Assembly: GCF_944388875.1 (NCBI RefSeq)
Contig: NZ_CALXKQ010000001.1
Coordinates: 424,199 to 488,198, forward strand
Direction: 5' to 3'
Length of the DNA: 64,000 nucleotides
DNA from: an uncultured Brachyspira sp.
Lineage (GTDB): Bacteria > Spirochaetota > Brachyspiria > Brachyspirales > Brachyspiraceae
Both the position numbers and the translations under genes were made by a program. The notes under the pieces are model-generated. The model made no database searches and was not told the origin of the DNA. It saw only the letters and a list, made by a program, of their open reading frames with translations. Shown piece by piece: positions 17,590-26,129 of the stretch (positions are counted from its first letter, which is position 1; the number at the start of each line of letters is the position of its first letter).

Positions 17590-18306
17590 ATGAAAAAAAT
17601 AAAAAATAAATTAATAATTTTATTTTTATTTATAGTCAGCGGCATATCTTTTGCTGAGGAAATTTCCAACAATATAATAGATAATAATGCAGTAAATAAT
17701 ATAAAACAAGAAAACGGAATAGAATCTCATAGGCATTCGGTAGGCGTCAATTTTGGAAACACAATATTTTATATGTTAGAAGCCCCTACTCTAGTTAATC
17801 TTCTTCTTCCTAGCAATGATCCTTATAATCCTAAACTTCAGGGAACTTTTGGGCTGGATTTAACATATACATACAGAGCATCTGAAAAAATAGATGTTAA
17901 TTTTGATGCTGGCTTATATACTATGAAAACATATTATAATAATGCAAATGCTACATATAATGGAGATGTTTACGGACTTGGTTTTTCTATCGGAGGAAGA
18001 TTCTATTTTAATAAAAAAGACAGAGCATCAGGTTTTTTTATAATGCCTAAAGTAGGAACTACATTATTTATAACAAAGGGAAATGAATATAAAAATAATG
18101 GTTCTATTGTAAACAGGGATACGTATATATGGGATTTTTATGCATCAGGGGAGTTTGGGTTTAGAATTGATATTTCTAGAGGATTAGGTGTTGACAAAGG
18201 TGTGCGTCCTTTCCTTGATATATCTATAATGGATGTAGGTTATTCCTATAATTATATATTCAGGTTTGTACTACTTCCTAGATTTGCTATTGGAATATTA
18301 TTTTGA
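17590..18306 (+). CDS. Outer-membrane beta-barrel candidate (238 aa)
   Basis: Signal peptide (about 1-22, SGISFA-EE), then an Asn-rich linker, SHRHSVGVNFGN, repeated amphipathic strands and a C-terminal strand FAIGILF ending in Phe. Blocks such as VRPFLDISIMDVGYSYNYIFRFVLLPR resemble VKPYIDISLFEIGYY and FALFPRIGF in the preceding protein, so the two are probably distant paralogues. The gap is 11 bp with GAGG ribosome site. Function unknown. Confidence 0.66.
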   Translation: MKKIKNKLIILFLFIVSGISFAEEISNNIIDNNAVNNIKQENGIESHRHSVGVNFGNTIFYMLEAPTLVNLLLPSNDPYNPKLQGTFGLDLTYTYRASEKIDVNFDAGLYTMKTYYNNANATYNGDVYGLGFSIGGRFYFNKKDRASGFFIMPKVGTTLFITKGNEYKNNGSIVNRDTYIWDFYASGEFGFRIDISRGLGVDKGVRPFLDISIMDVGYSYNYIFRFVLLPRFAIGILF

Positions 18307-18332
18307 TTTTTACTTTTTAAGGAAAGCATTTT

Positions 18333-18992
18333 ATGATAAGAAAGTTTTTGTTAGGTTGTTTTTTTATAGTTTCTTTAACTAATATGCTTATGGCTTTAGA
18401 TATAGGAGCTTATTTATCTCCAAAGTTTTTAGTAGAAATAGAAGATTCTGGAATAAGGAAACCTGATAATGATAAAAAAAATATTCAGAATCTATATGTA
18501 GGAGGCGGTATTGCTCTTGGATATAACTTTGATATATTTCATAAATACAGTACTGTAAGACTTGAATTTGAATATTTATTTAGGAGTCCTATGCCTGAAA
18601 ATGCATATATAACCAGCGTACAGACTATGCAATCACATAGCTTTTTATTTGGTGCTTATTATGATTATTATTTTTGGTATGTTGATTATGATGATCCTGA
18701 TTCTATTAGAAGTAAAATTAATAACGGCAAAAGACCTTTAATGTCAGTTTATGTGGGAATTTTGATTGGCGGGGCTATAAACACATATACTGTATCAGAA
18801 TCTTATGAATACGGAGGTATTTTTAAAACCAGCACATATTACAATAAAGGGCAATTTCTTTATGGTTTCGGACTAGGATTAGGATTTCATATAACTCCGT
18901 TATTAAGTGCGGATATTGGATACAGACTGCTGTTTACAGAAGAAACTCAATCTAACCATGATATTATAGCTTCATTAAGGTTTAATTTTTAG
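18333..18992 (+). CDS. Outer-membrane beta-barrel candidate, paralogue A (219 aa)
   Basis: Signal peptide (about 1-21, ending LMA-LD), mature start IGAYLSPKF, and motifs LYVGGGIALGYNFD, VRLEFEYLFR, GLGLGFHITPLLSADIGYRLLF and a terminal strand SLRFNF ending in Phe. The layout matches 8-stranded opacity/OmpW-type barrels. It is clearly homologous to the next gene. AAGGA precedes the ATG. Probably an outer-membrane protein; ligand or partner unknown. Confidence 0.68.
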   Translation: MIRKFLLGCFFIVSLTNMLMALDIGAYLSPKFLVEIEDSGIRKPDNDKKNIQNLYVGGGIALGYNFDIFHKYSTVRLEFEYLFRSPMPENAYITSVQTMQSHSFLFGAYYDYYFWYVDYDDPDSIRSKINNGKRPLMSVYVGILIGGAINTYTVSESYEYGGIFKTSTYYNKGQFLYGFGLGLGFHITPLLSADIGYRLLFTEETQSNHDIIASLRFNF

Positions 18993-19004
18993 GAGCGGAT
19001 TTAG

Positions 19005-19643
19005 ATGAAAAGATATTATTTAGCTGTATTTATGTTTATGCTGATTTTCAGCAATTGTCAAAAACTATTTTCATTTATACCAGAAGGTTTGTATGTAACT
19101 CCTAAATTCATATTCTCACATGACGGAAATTATGCATATACAAAAGATGATGGAAAGCTTGGATATTTTAATTATTTGGGCGGAGGATTCTCTATAGGAT
19201 ACAGCATACCCACAATAAATAAATCATCTCCTGTAAGATTTGAGTTTGAATATATGGGAAGAAATATAGTTGGAATGACAAATGATCTAAAAATGCATAC
19301 ATTTTTGGGTTCAGTATATTTTGATATTAACTTTTTTGTTATAGATGAAGTATTAACTGATGAAACATACAGACAGACATTATTAACAAAATACCCTCCT
19401 TTCACTATTTATTTGGGTATTTCTATGGGAGCTAAATTAAAAGACAGCTTTTTAACTGAATATAATGAAATAGAATACAGAACATCTGTCAGTACATTAG
19501 TTTTCGGATTCAGCGGAGGAATGGCTTTTAATGTGCTGCCTTATATGTCTATTGATTTAGGATACAGATATTTGATAGATACGAAAGCAGACGGATACCA
19601 TGAAGTATTATTAGGGGTAAGATTTAAAGTGCCGAAATTGTAA
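19005..19643 (+). CDS. Outer-membrane beta-barrel candidate, paralogue B (212 aa)
   Basis: A 212-residue paralogue of the preceding barrel: GLYVTPKFIFS, YLGGGFSIGYSIP, VRFEFEYMGR, FGFSGGMAFNVLPYMSIDLGYRYL. It starts 12 bp after its neighbour with AGGAG upstream. The signal peptide is about 22 residues; Cys18 sits in FSNC, but the paralogue lacks a Cys there, so normal cleavage is favoured over lipidation. Tandem duplication within the operon is evident. Confidence 0.67.
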   Translation: MKRYYLAVFMFMLIFSNCQKLFSFIPEGLYVTPKFIFSHDGNYAYTKDDGKLGYFNYLGGGFSIGYSIPTINKSSPVRFEFEYMGRNIVGMTNDLKMHTFLGSVYFDINFFVIDEVLTDETYRQTLLTKYPPFTIYLGISMGAKLKDSFLTEYNEIEYRTSVSTLVFGFSGGMAFNVLPYMSIDLGYRYLIDTKADGYHEVLLGVRFKVPKL

Positions 19644-19690
19644 ATATTTTTATTATATTTAATATATATTATTTAATGCAGAGGCTATTT

Positions 19691-20296
19691 ATGAAAAACA
19701 ATATGAAATATTTATTAATTGCATTTTTTCTATTTATTATTTCATGCAGCAACTATAAAATCATTGATCCTTTTGCTGCTGGCGATAGTATTCTTAATGA
19801 AGACAGTTTTATATCAGGACCTGATGCAACTGATTTTGATATAGAATACAACATGAGAGAATATTATAAGCAATATGGAAAATATAAAATAATTATATCA
19901 GGAGATATATCTTCAACTAGTACATTAAGTGATGTAAAAAAAATAATAGATAAACAATATTACAAAGATGCTAAAGCTCAAATAGAAGTAGATTTAACTA
20001 GAACAACTTTAACAGAAATAAAATCTGATGCTTTTAAAGGATGTACCGCATTAATATCCATATCTTTACCTGAATCCTTAACTGCTGTAAATAATAATAG
20101 TTTTGACGGATGCACTGAGCTTGCAAATTTAGAATATTTAGGAACAAAAGCAAATGCTATTAATGTAACATTATCAGGAGTAACTAAATTAGTAAATTTA
20201 TATCTTCCAAATGTTGCAAAAGATCCAGGAGGTGGAAGTTGGGATACTTTTTTAGGTATTACTTGGACTAAGATAAATTACGGAATTAGTATGTAA
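19691..20296 (+). CDS. BspA-type leucine-rich-repeat lipoprotein, LRR copy 1 (short)
   Basis: A 201-residue lipoprotein (lipobox FIISC, Cys19). The mature start SNYKIIDP is shared with the next two genes. It has about two LRR_5 repeats (TEIKSDAFKGCTALISISLPESL...), then a conserved tail LYLPNVAKDPGGGSWDTFLG...INYG. The ATG at 19691 was chosen because GAGG lies 6 nt upstream; an in-frame earlier ATG lacks this. BspA-like LRR proteins of host-associated bacteria bind host proteins or mediate adhesion; that role is inferred. It has far fewer repeats than its neighbours. Confidence 0.78.
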   Translation: MKNNMKYLLIAFFLFIISCSNYKIIDPFAAGDSILNEDSFISGPDATDFDIEYNMREYYKQYGKYKIIISGDISSTSTLSDVKKIIDKQYYKDAKAQIEVDLTRTTLTEIKSDAFKGCTALISISLPESLTAVNNNSFDGCTELANLEYLGTKANAINVTLSGVTKLVNLYLPNVAKDPGGGSWDTFLGITWTKINYGISM

Positions 20297-20356
20297 AAAT
20301 AAGAAGGAATATCATAATAATGGCAATATTTTGACTATTATTATAAATTTTATTTG

Positions 20357-20385
20357 AAAAAAACATATTGATTTTTTTTATTTTA
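20357..20385 (+). repeat. 29-bp upstream element, copy 1
   Basis: An exact 29-nt match to 21450-21478, centred on CATATTGATT followed by a T run; similarity extends about 15 nt leftward with mismatches. It lies 56 nt before the start of the 315-aa LRR gene. It may carry the -35 part of a promoter (TTGATT), or simply be duplicated with the gene. Confidence 0.6.
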
Positions 20386-20440
20386 TTTATAAATTTATTA
20401 TATATAATATTTATTATTATCAAGGAAACAATTTTATAAA

Positions 20441-21388
20441 ATGCTTACAAGAATCATTTCATTATCATTATTACTGATATCATTAATATCATGCAGTAAT
20501 TATAGAGCTACAGATCCTTATGATAATATTACTAATGATGACTTTTATGCTGTGGGACCTGATGCAACCGATTTCGATATAGAATATAGTATGAGAGAAT
20601 ATTATAAGCAGTTTAATAAATATAAAATAATTGTGAAAGGAGATATAAACAAATCAAAAACATTAGAATATATAAAAGAAATTATAAATAAAAAATATTA
20701 TAAAAATCAAAAAATAGAAATTGATTTAAGCAGAACTTCATTAACTAATATCCCTAAAGAAGCATTTACAAATTCAGAATCATTAAGTGCAATAGTTTTT
20801 CCTAATACATTAGAAGAAATATCAATATCAGCATTTCAGGGATGTAAAGCATTAACTTCTGTAACCCTTCCCCCTAGTTTATTGATACTAAGACATCATT
20901 CATTTTCAGGATGCAGTGAACTTCAAACAGTAAATTTTAATGATAAATTAACAACCATAGCAAATAAGGCATTTTATAATTGTAAAAAATTAAATAATGT
21001 AGTACTGCCTCCGAATATAACATTATTAGATAAATCAACATTTGAAAACTGTATTTCTCTAACCTCAATAAAACTAAATGATAAATTAGAAACAATAAAA
21101 GGAAATGTATTTAAAAACTGCAGCAGTCTTGTAAATATATCATTGCCTTCAAGTTTAAAATCTATAGATAACACATCATTCGCATCATGCAGTAAATTAA
21201 AAAATGCAGAATATTTAGGAACTTCATTAACTGCAATAACAGGTACTCCTTTTACTTCACTTTCTCTAACAGATTTATATCTCCCAAATGTTGCCTCAGA
21301 TGCCGCTCAAAATGGAAATTGGAATACTTTTTTAGGCGGCAATTGGGCTGCTGACAAAATCCATTATGGAAAAAATATGCCTAAATAA
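20441..21388 (+). CDS. BspA-type leucine-rich-repeat lipoprotein, LRR copy 2 (315 aa)
   Basis: Lipobox LISC (Cys18), mature start SNYRATDP, then a segment GPDATDFDIEYSMREYYKQ almost identical to LRR copy 1. About six 23-residue LRR_5 repeats follow (pattern L..I...AF..C..L..V.LP..L), and the tail LYLPNVASD...FLGGNW...IHYG. The repeat number differs from its paralogues, which suggests growth by internal duplication. It is probably surface-exposed or periplasmic. It has its own upstream region with a repeated element at 20357-20385. Confidence 0.82.
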   Translation: MLTRIISLSLLLISLISCSNYRATDPYDNITNDDFYAVGPDATDFDIEYSMREYYKQFNKYKIIVKGDINKSKTLEYIKEIINKKYYKNQKIEIDLSRTSLTNIPKEAFTNSESLSAIVFPNTLEEISISAFQGCKALTSVTLPPSLLILRHHSFSGCSELQTVNFNDKLTTIANKAFYNCKKLNNVVLPPNITLLDKSTFENCISLTSIKLNDKLETIKGNVFKNCSSLVNISLPSSLKSIDNTSFASCSKLKNAEYLGTSLTAITGTPFTSLSLTDLYLPNVASDAAQNGNWNTFLGGNWAADKIHYGKNMPK

Positions 21389-21449
21389 GCAAAAATGTTA
21401 ATTTTTACTATAAATCATATAGTTTTTATTAATTCTAAATTTTATTTTA

Positions 21450-21478
21450 AAAAAAACATATTGATTTTTTTTATTTTA
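21450..21478 (+). repeat. 29-bp upstream element, copy 2
   Basis: Identical to 20357-20385 and placed 47 nt before the 363-aa LRR gene. The same position ahead of two paralogues supports either a shared promoter or regulatory element, or duplication of gene plus upstream DNA. Confidence 0.6.
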
Positions 21479-21524
21479 AGTTTATAAATTATATTTATTT
21501 ATTATTTAAGGAAAATATTATAGA

Positions 21525-22616
21525 ATGTTTATAAAAATAAATTTGTTATTATCATTATTTATATCAATATTATTTATTTCATGCAGTAATTATAAAGCTA
21601 CAGATCCGCTCTCATCATCTGAATATGTATATGATCTATACTCTATTCCAGAAAATGTTGATCCAAAATATCTAATCAAGGCAGATACAAAAGAAGCAGA
21701 TATAGAAAATATCATGCAGCAATATTTTGATGAACACGGTTCTTATATAATATTTTTAAGCGACACTAAAGATAATATAAATAAAAATAGTACTATAGTA
21801 ACAATAAATAAAATTATAAATAAGGATAAATATCTTAAAGGTGCTTTGCTTGATTTAAGCAGAACGGACATGACTGAAATAGCCGACAATGCTTTTGAGG
21901 ATAATAAAAATTTAGCAAATATTAAATTGCCGAATACAATAACAACTATAGGCGGAAGTGCTTTCAAATCATGTGTAAGTTTAAGAAATATTAATTTTCC
22001 ATCTTCAATAACTGAAATTGGAGAAAGTGCGTTTCATGGATGTTATATACTTAGTTCTGTAAATTTGCAGAATACAAAAATTACAGAAGTCAAACAGCAA
22101 ACATTTTATGATTGCTCAAGTTTAAAAACAGTTTTATTACCTAATTCACTAGAAATTATAAACCACTCTTCATTTAATTTTTGCCTTTCATTAACACATA
22201 TAACTTTACCGCCAAATGTAACAACAATAGGACAAGCTGCTTTTGCTGAATGCAAAGCATTAAAAAGTATACAATTAAATGACAAATTAACAGTTATTTA
22301 TGATTTAGCATTTGGTAATTGTACTTCATTAGAAAAAATTACTTTGCCAAGCCTTTTAAAAACAATGGAAGGCAATCATACTTTTTCAGGATGCACATCA
22401 TTAAAAAGCGTAGAATATCTTGGAGATAATAGCACAGGAATTAATCTAACAGGCAATGATTTATTTGGGGCATACTCAACATATCCCGCTTCAACTCCGC
22501 AGAATTTATATCTTCCTAATGTGGCGTCTGATCCTCAAGATAGAAGTTGGGATAATTTTTTAACATATAATTGGAAAGCAAATGGTAAGATTAACTATAA
22601 TACAAAAATGCCTTAA
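21525..22616 (+). CDS. BspA-type leucine-rich-repeat lipoprotein, LRR copy 3 (363 aa)
   Basis: The longest of the set. Lipobox LFISC (Cys20), mature start SNYKATDP, and about seven LRR_5 repeats (for example TITTIGGSAFKSCVSLRNINFP and TEIGESAFHGCYILSSVNLQ). It closes with LYLPNVASDPQDRSWDNFLTYNW...INYN. The N-terminal linker between lipobox and repeats differs from copies 1 and 2. Adhesion or host-matrix binding is inferred from family. An AAGGA ribosome site is present. Confidence 0.82.
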   Translation: MFIKINLLLSLFISILFISCSNYKATDPLSSSEYVYDLYSIPENVDPKYLIKADTKEADIENIMQQYFDEHGSYIIFLSDTKDNINKNSTIVTINKIINKDKYLKGALLDLSRTDMTEIADNAFEDNKNLANIKLPNTITTIGGSAFKSCVSLRNINFPSSITEIGESAFHGCYILSSVNLQNTKITEVKQQTFYDCSSLKTVLLPNSLEIINHSSFNFCLSLTHITLPPNVTTIGQAAFAECKALKSIQLNDKLTVIYDLAFGNCTSLEKITLPSLLKTMEGNHTFSGCTSLKSVEYLGDNSTGINLTGNDLFGAYSTYPASTPQNLYLPNVASDPQDRSWDNFLTYNWKANGKINYNTKMP

Positions 22617-22634
22617 TAAAATAGGAGATTTTAA

Positions 22635-23297
22635 GTGAAAAAAGTATTAATATTATTTATTTTTATTTTAACAATGACTTCATGTAAATATAAAATAACT
22701 TCTCCTTATTCAGAATATGACATATCATTAGGCGGTAATGAAAATAAAACTCTTTCTGTAATAGATGCCAATGCTACGGAGGATGATATAAAAAATGCTT
22801 TGTCTAATAATAAAGAATTAACAGGTAAAAATATTATAATAGTTGCAGGATATATTTCATCATCTAAAATATTTGATACTATGAAAACCGCTCTGCAAAA
22901 TGAAAAAAATATAGAATTGGATCTATCAAATGCCTCTTTTGATAATTCTTATAATTTCACATTAGAAAATGCTGCATTTCTGCAAACGGTACTTTTTGCT
23001 CCTACTCAAAAGTTAGCTGCTAATTTCTTTAGCGGATGTACTTCTTTAGAGAGCATTCAATTAACTTCATCTTTGACGGCTATTGAAAGTACAAGCTTCA
23101 ATAATTGCAGTTCTTTAAAAAATGTAGAATATTTAGGTGCTTCTGCAGACATATTATCTGGTGTTAAACCATTTTCAGGTACTGTTAAACCTACGGATTT
23201 ATATCTTCCAAATATATCTTCGCAAAGCGAGGATTGGAAAGATTTTTTAGGTGTTTCTTGGGCTAATATACATTACGGTGTTTCTATGCCCAAATAA
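22635..23297 (+). CDS. BspA-type leucine-rich-repeat lipoprotein, LRR copy 4 (short, divergent)
   Basis: A 220-residue lipoprotein with a GTG start (GGAG upstream) and lipobox TMTSC (Cys17). It begins KYKITSPYSEYD, a diverged form of SNYKxxDP. It has two or three weak LRR units (FFSGCTSLESIQLTSSLTAIESTSFNNCSSLKNVEYLG) and the shared tail LYLPNISS...DWKDFLGVSWANIHYGVSMPK. It lies 18 bp after LRR copy 3, so it is probably cotranscribed with it. It looks repeat-poor rather than truncated, because the tail is intact. Confidence 0.75.
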   Translation: MKKVLILFIFILTMTSCKYKITSPYSEYDISLGGNENKTLSVIDANATEDDIKNALSNNKELTGKNIIIVAGYISSSKIFDTMKTALQNEKNIELDLSNASFDNSYNFTLENAAFLQTVLFAPTQKLAANFFSGCTSLESIQLTSSLTAIESTSFNNCSSLKNVEYLGASADILSGVKPFSGTVKPTDLYLPNISSQSEDWKDFLGVSWANIHYGVSMPK

Positions 23298-23369
23298 TAC
23301 TTGATTATATACCTTTTGTATACTATAATTGATATATATAATTTTTAAAAATTAATAGAGGTGTGTATA

Positions 23370-25061
23370 ATGGAACAAGAAGTAAAAGCAAGAATAGATT
23401 CATGGCTTAATGGTCCTTATGATGAAGAAACAAAGAAAGAAATTAAAGCATTATTAGATGCAGGAAATGAAAAAGAATTGACAGATGCATTCTACAGAGA
23501 TTTAGAGTTTGGTACAGGCGGACTTAGAGGCATAATGGGAGTTGGTACTAACAGAATGAATAAATACACTGTTGGTGTTGCTACTCAGGGGCTTGCCAAT
23601 TATATATTAAAGCAAGGCGGAAGTAATTATAAAGTTGCTATAGGATACGATTCAAGAAACAATTCTGATGTATTTTCAAAGGCTGCTGCTGAAATACTTT
23701 CTTCAAATGGAATTAATGTTTATTTATACGATGATATTCACCCTATTTCACTTCTTTCTTATGCTGTTAGAAGTTTAGGATGTATTGCTGGAATAGTTGT
23801 TACTGCTAGTCATAACCCTAAAGAATATAATGGATATAAAGTTTATTGGTCTGACGGAGCTCAGGTTATACCGCCTCATGATAAAAACATAATAGATGAA
23901 GTACTAAAAGTTAAACCTGAAGAAGTAAAAATGGGAGATTCTTCTAAAATCACAATTATAGGAAAAGATATAGAAGATAAATACATGAATGATTTAATGG
24001 GATATTTAGTTAATCCAGACATAATAAAAAAACATCATGATATAAAAATAGTTTATACTCCTATACATGGTTCTGGATACAAAATGGTTCCTATGGCATT
24101 AAGAAAAGCAGGATTCACCAATTTAACAACTTTAGAAGGAGCTCAGCCTCCTGACGGAAATTTCCCTACTGTAGAATCTCCTAACCCAGAAAATCCTGAA
24201 GCATTGCAAATAGCAGTTAATAAAGCTAAAGAGATAGGTGCCGAACTTGTTATGGGTACTGATCCAGACTGCGACAGAATGGGATGTGCTTTGCTTACAA
24301 AAGACGGAAGTTACATGTATCTTACAGGTAATCAGATAGGCTCTATTATGGCATACTATCTCATCACAAACAAAAAAAATATTAAAAATCCATACATAGT
24401 AAAAACAATAGTAACTACTGAACTTGCTAGGGCTATTGCTGATGCTAATAATGTTAAACTTTATGATGTACTTACTGGTTTTAAATGGATTGCTGATGTT
24501 ATAGAGAGAGATAAAGAAGGAACATATTTATTCGGATTTGAAGAAAGTTTCGGATATTGTATCAATTCAAATGTACGAGATAAAGACGGTGTTAGTTCTT
24601 GTTTGATGCTTGCTGAAGTGCTTGCTTACTGCAAAGATAATAATATGACATTAGCTGATTATTTAGAAAGCATTTACGAGAAATACGGATACTTCTATGA
24701 GGAAACCATATCAATAACAAAAAAAGGTGCTGACGGAGCTAAGGCTATATCTGATTTGATGACTTATTACAGAAATAATTTACCTAAAGAAATTTCAGGC
24801 GTTCAGGTAGAAACTATAAGCGACTATGAGAAAAAAGAAGTTTATGATAATACAGGCAAAAAAATAAAAGACATCACTCTTCCAAAATCTAATGTTCTTC
24901 AGTACATACTTTCTGATAAAACAAAAATTACTATAAGACCTTCTGGTACTGAGCCGAAAATTAAATTCTATTTTGAAGTTTGTGTAAAAGAAAGCAAAGA
25001 TAAAAGACTTAGTATAGCCAAAGAAAAAGTAGCTAATTTTAAAAAGTTTATTAAAGAATAA
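23370..25061 (+). CDS. Phospho-sugar mutase (phosphoglucomutase/phosphomannomutase)
   Basis: A 563-residue alpha-D-phosphohexomutase. Motifs in order: FGTGGLRGIMG (48-57), the phosphoserine loop TASHNP with S147, the metal loop GTDPDCDR (D298, D300, D302), the sugar-binding GFEESFGY loop, and the phosphate-binding RPSGTEPKIKF near the C-terminus. It interconverts glucose-1-P and glucose-6-P, feeding glycogen or envelope sugars. The length fits the PgcA-like group. The start is the ATG after GAGG; a GTG three codons upstream overlaps that site. It ends at a strong terminator. Confidence 0.92.
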   Translation: MEQEVKARIDSWLNGPYDEETKKEIKALLDAGNEKELTDAFYRDLEFGTGGLRGIMGVGTNRMNKYTVGVATQGLANYILKQGGSNYKVAIGYDSRNNSDVFSKAAAEILSSNGINVYLYDDIHPISLLSYAVRSLGCIAGIVVTASHNPKEYNGYKVYWSDGAQVIPPHDKNIIDEVLKVKPEEVKMGDSSKITIIGKDIEDKYMNDLMGYLVNPDIIKKHHDIKIVYTPIHGSGYKMVPMALRKAGFTNLTTLEGAQPPDGNFPTVESPNPENPEALQIAVNKAKEIGAELVMGTDPDCDRMGCALLTKDGSYMYLTGNQIGSIMAYYLITNKKNIKNPYIVKTIVTTELARAIADANNVKLYDVLTGFKWIADVIERDKEGTYLFGFEESFGYCINSNVRDKDGVSSCLMLAEVLAYCKDNNMTLADYLESIYEKYGYFYEETISITKKGADGAKAISDLMTYYRNNLPKEISGVQVETISDYEKKEVYDNTGKKIKDITLPKSNVLQYILSDKTKITIRPSGTEPKIKFYFEVCVKESKDKRLSIAKEKVANFKKFIKE

Positions 25062-25083
25062 TATATTTACTGTATTAAATATA

Positions 25084-25120
25084 AAAAGCCTCATTATAAT
25101 TTAATGGGGCTTTTATTTTT
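25084..25120 (+). terminator. Rho-independent terminator of the phosphomutase gene
   Basis: AAAAGCCTCATT pairs with AATGGGGCTTTT (12 bp with one G-U) around a short AT loop, followed by a T-rich tail. Confidence 0.88.
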
Positions 25121-25281
25121 CAACCTTATCTTAATACCACTATTTTATTATTAATTTATTAAAAACAACAAATATAAAACCATACATATATTTTGAATTT
25201 ACTCAAAGCATACAGAGTAAAATTAAAATCTAGTTTGGCGTAAAATTCATCTAATTTTTTATATATACCAGTAATAAATTA

Positions 25282-25995
25282 TTATGAAACAAGTGTAATA
25301 ATCTTTTTTAAATCTAGCTTATTTTCATATATAGCCTTGCCAACTATAGCACCATTAATATTCATATCTCTTAATTTAATAATTTCTTCTTCAAAAGTAA
25401 CGCCGCCTGAAGCTATTATACTGCATGAAACTTTTTCTCTTAATTCTTTATATATTTCTAAATTAGTACCTGATAATTTTCCGTCTTTTGAAATATCTGT
25501 ATATATTATCGTATCAATACCCATTTCATCAAGTTTAATACAAAATTCAACCGAGTCTTGTTTATTAATCTCTTTCCACCCCTTAACTGCTATCATCCTA
25601 TCTCTTGAATCAATTGATACTGCTATATGATTTCCGTATTTATTAATCATACTTTCTGTAAAATTAATATTTTCAACTGCAGCAGTACCTAGTATAGTTC
25701 TCCTTACACCTATATCTAAATATCTTTTTATAGTGTCTTCATTTCTTATACCGCCGCCTACTTCTACAAATAGATCGCATCTTTTTATTATTTTTTCTAT
25801 AGTCTTAAAATTAATAGTTTCCCCATCGCTTGCACCGTCCAAATCCACAACATGCAAATACTCACTTCCGCTTTCTATAAAAAAATCAAGAACTTCTAAA
25901 GGGTCTTTAAAATAAGTTTTTTTATTATTATAATCTCCTTCTACAAGTCTTACAACTTCTCCATTTTTTAAATCTATTGCTGGAAGTATATACAT
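25282..25995 (-). CDS. hisA: Phosphoribosylformimino-5-aminoimidazole carboxamide ribotide isomerase HisA
   Basis: A 237-residue TIM barrel. Catalytic Asp8 lies in PAIDLKNGEVVRL and the second catalytic Asp129 in VSIDSRD. Phosphate-binding loops are EVGGGIRNEDT and ASGGVTFEEE. It catalyses the fourth step of histidine synthesis, an Amadori rearrangement of ProFAR to PRFAR. No other his gene is in the window. The start is the ATG with GAGG 7-8 nt upstream; an earlier GTG overlaps that site. A promoter lies at 26026-26053. HisA versus PriA/TrpF dual function cannot be separated here. Confidence 0.9.
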   Translation of the reverse strand: MYILPAIDLKNGEVVRLVEGDYNNKKTYFKDPLEVLDFFIESGSEYLHVVDLDGASDGETINFKTIEKIIKRCDLFVEVGGGIRNEDTIKRYLDIGVRRTILGTAAVENINFTESMINKYGNHIAVSIDSRDRMIAVKGWKEINKQDSVEFCIKLDEMGIDTIIYTDISKDGKLSGTNLEIYKELREKVSCSIIASGGVTFEEEIIKLRDMNINGAIVGKAIYENKLDLKKIITLVS

Positions 25996-26025
25996 TTTTA
26001 ACACCTCATATATTATTAATGTATT

Positions 26026-26053
26026 ATTATAGCATATAATTTATAAATGTAAA
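26026..26053 (-). promoter_or_regulatory. Promoter of hisA, TTTACA-N16-TATAAT
   Basis: Minus strand: TTTACA (26048-26053), 16 nt, TATAAT (26026-26031), about 30 nt upstream of the hisA ATG. Confidence 0.7.
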
Positions 26054-26129
26054 AATTAGCAAACTGCATTTTTTTATTTTAAACTCCGATATTTATAATA
26101 TGAAATAATTTAAAATTTATGGATTTACT

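Noticed and set aside
24795..25094. 99-codon minus-strand hydrophobic ORF
   Set aside because: It overlaps the conserved C-terminus of the phosphomutase and its terminator; Phe/Tyr-rich shadow frame.
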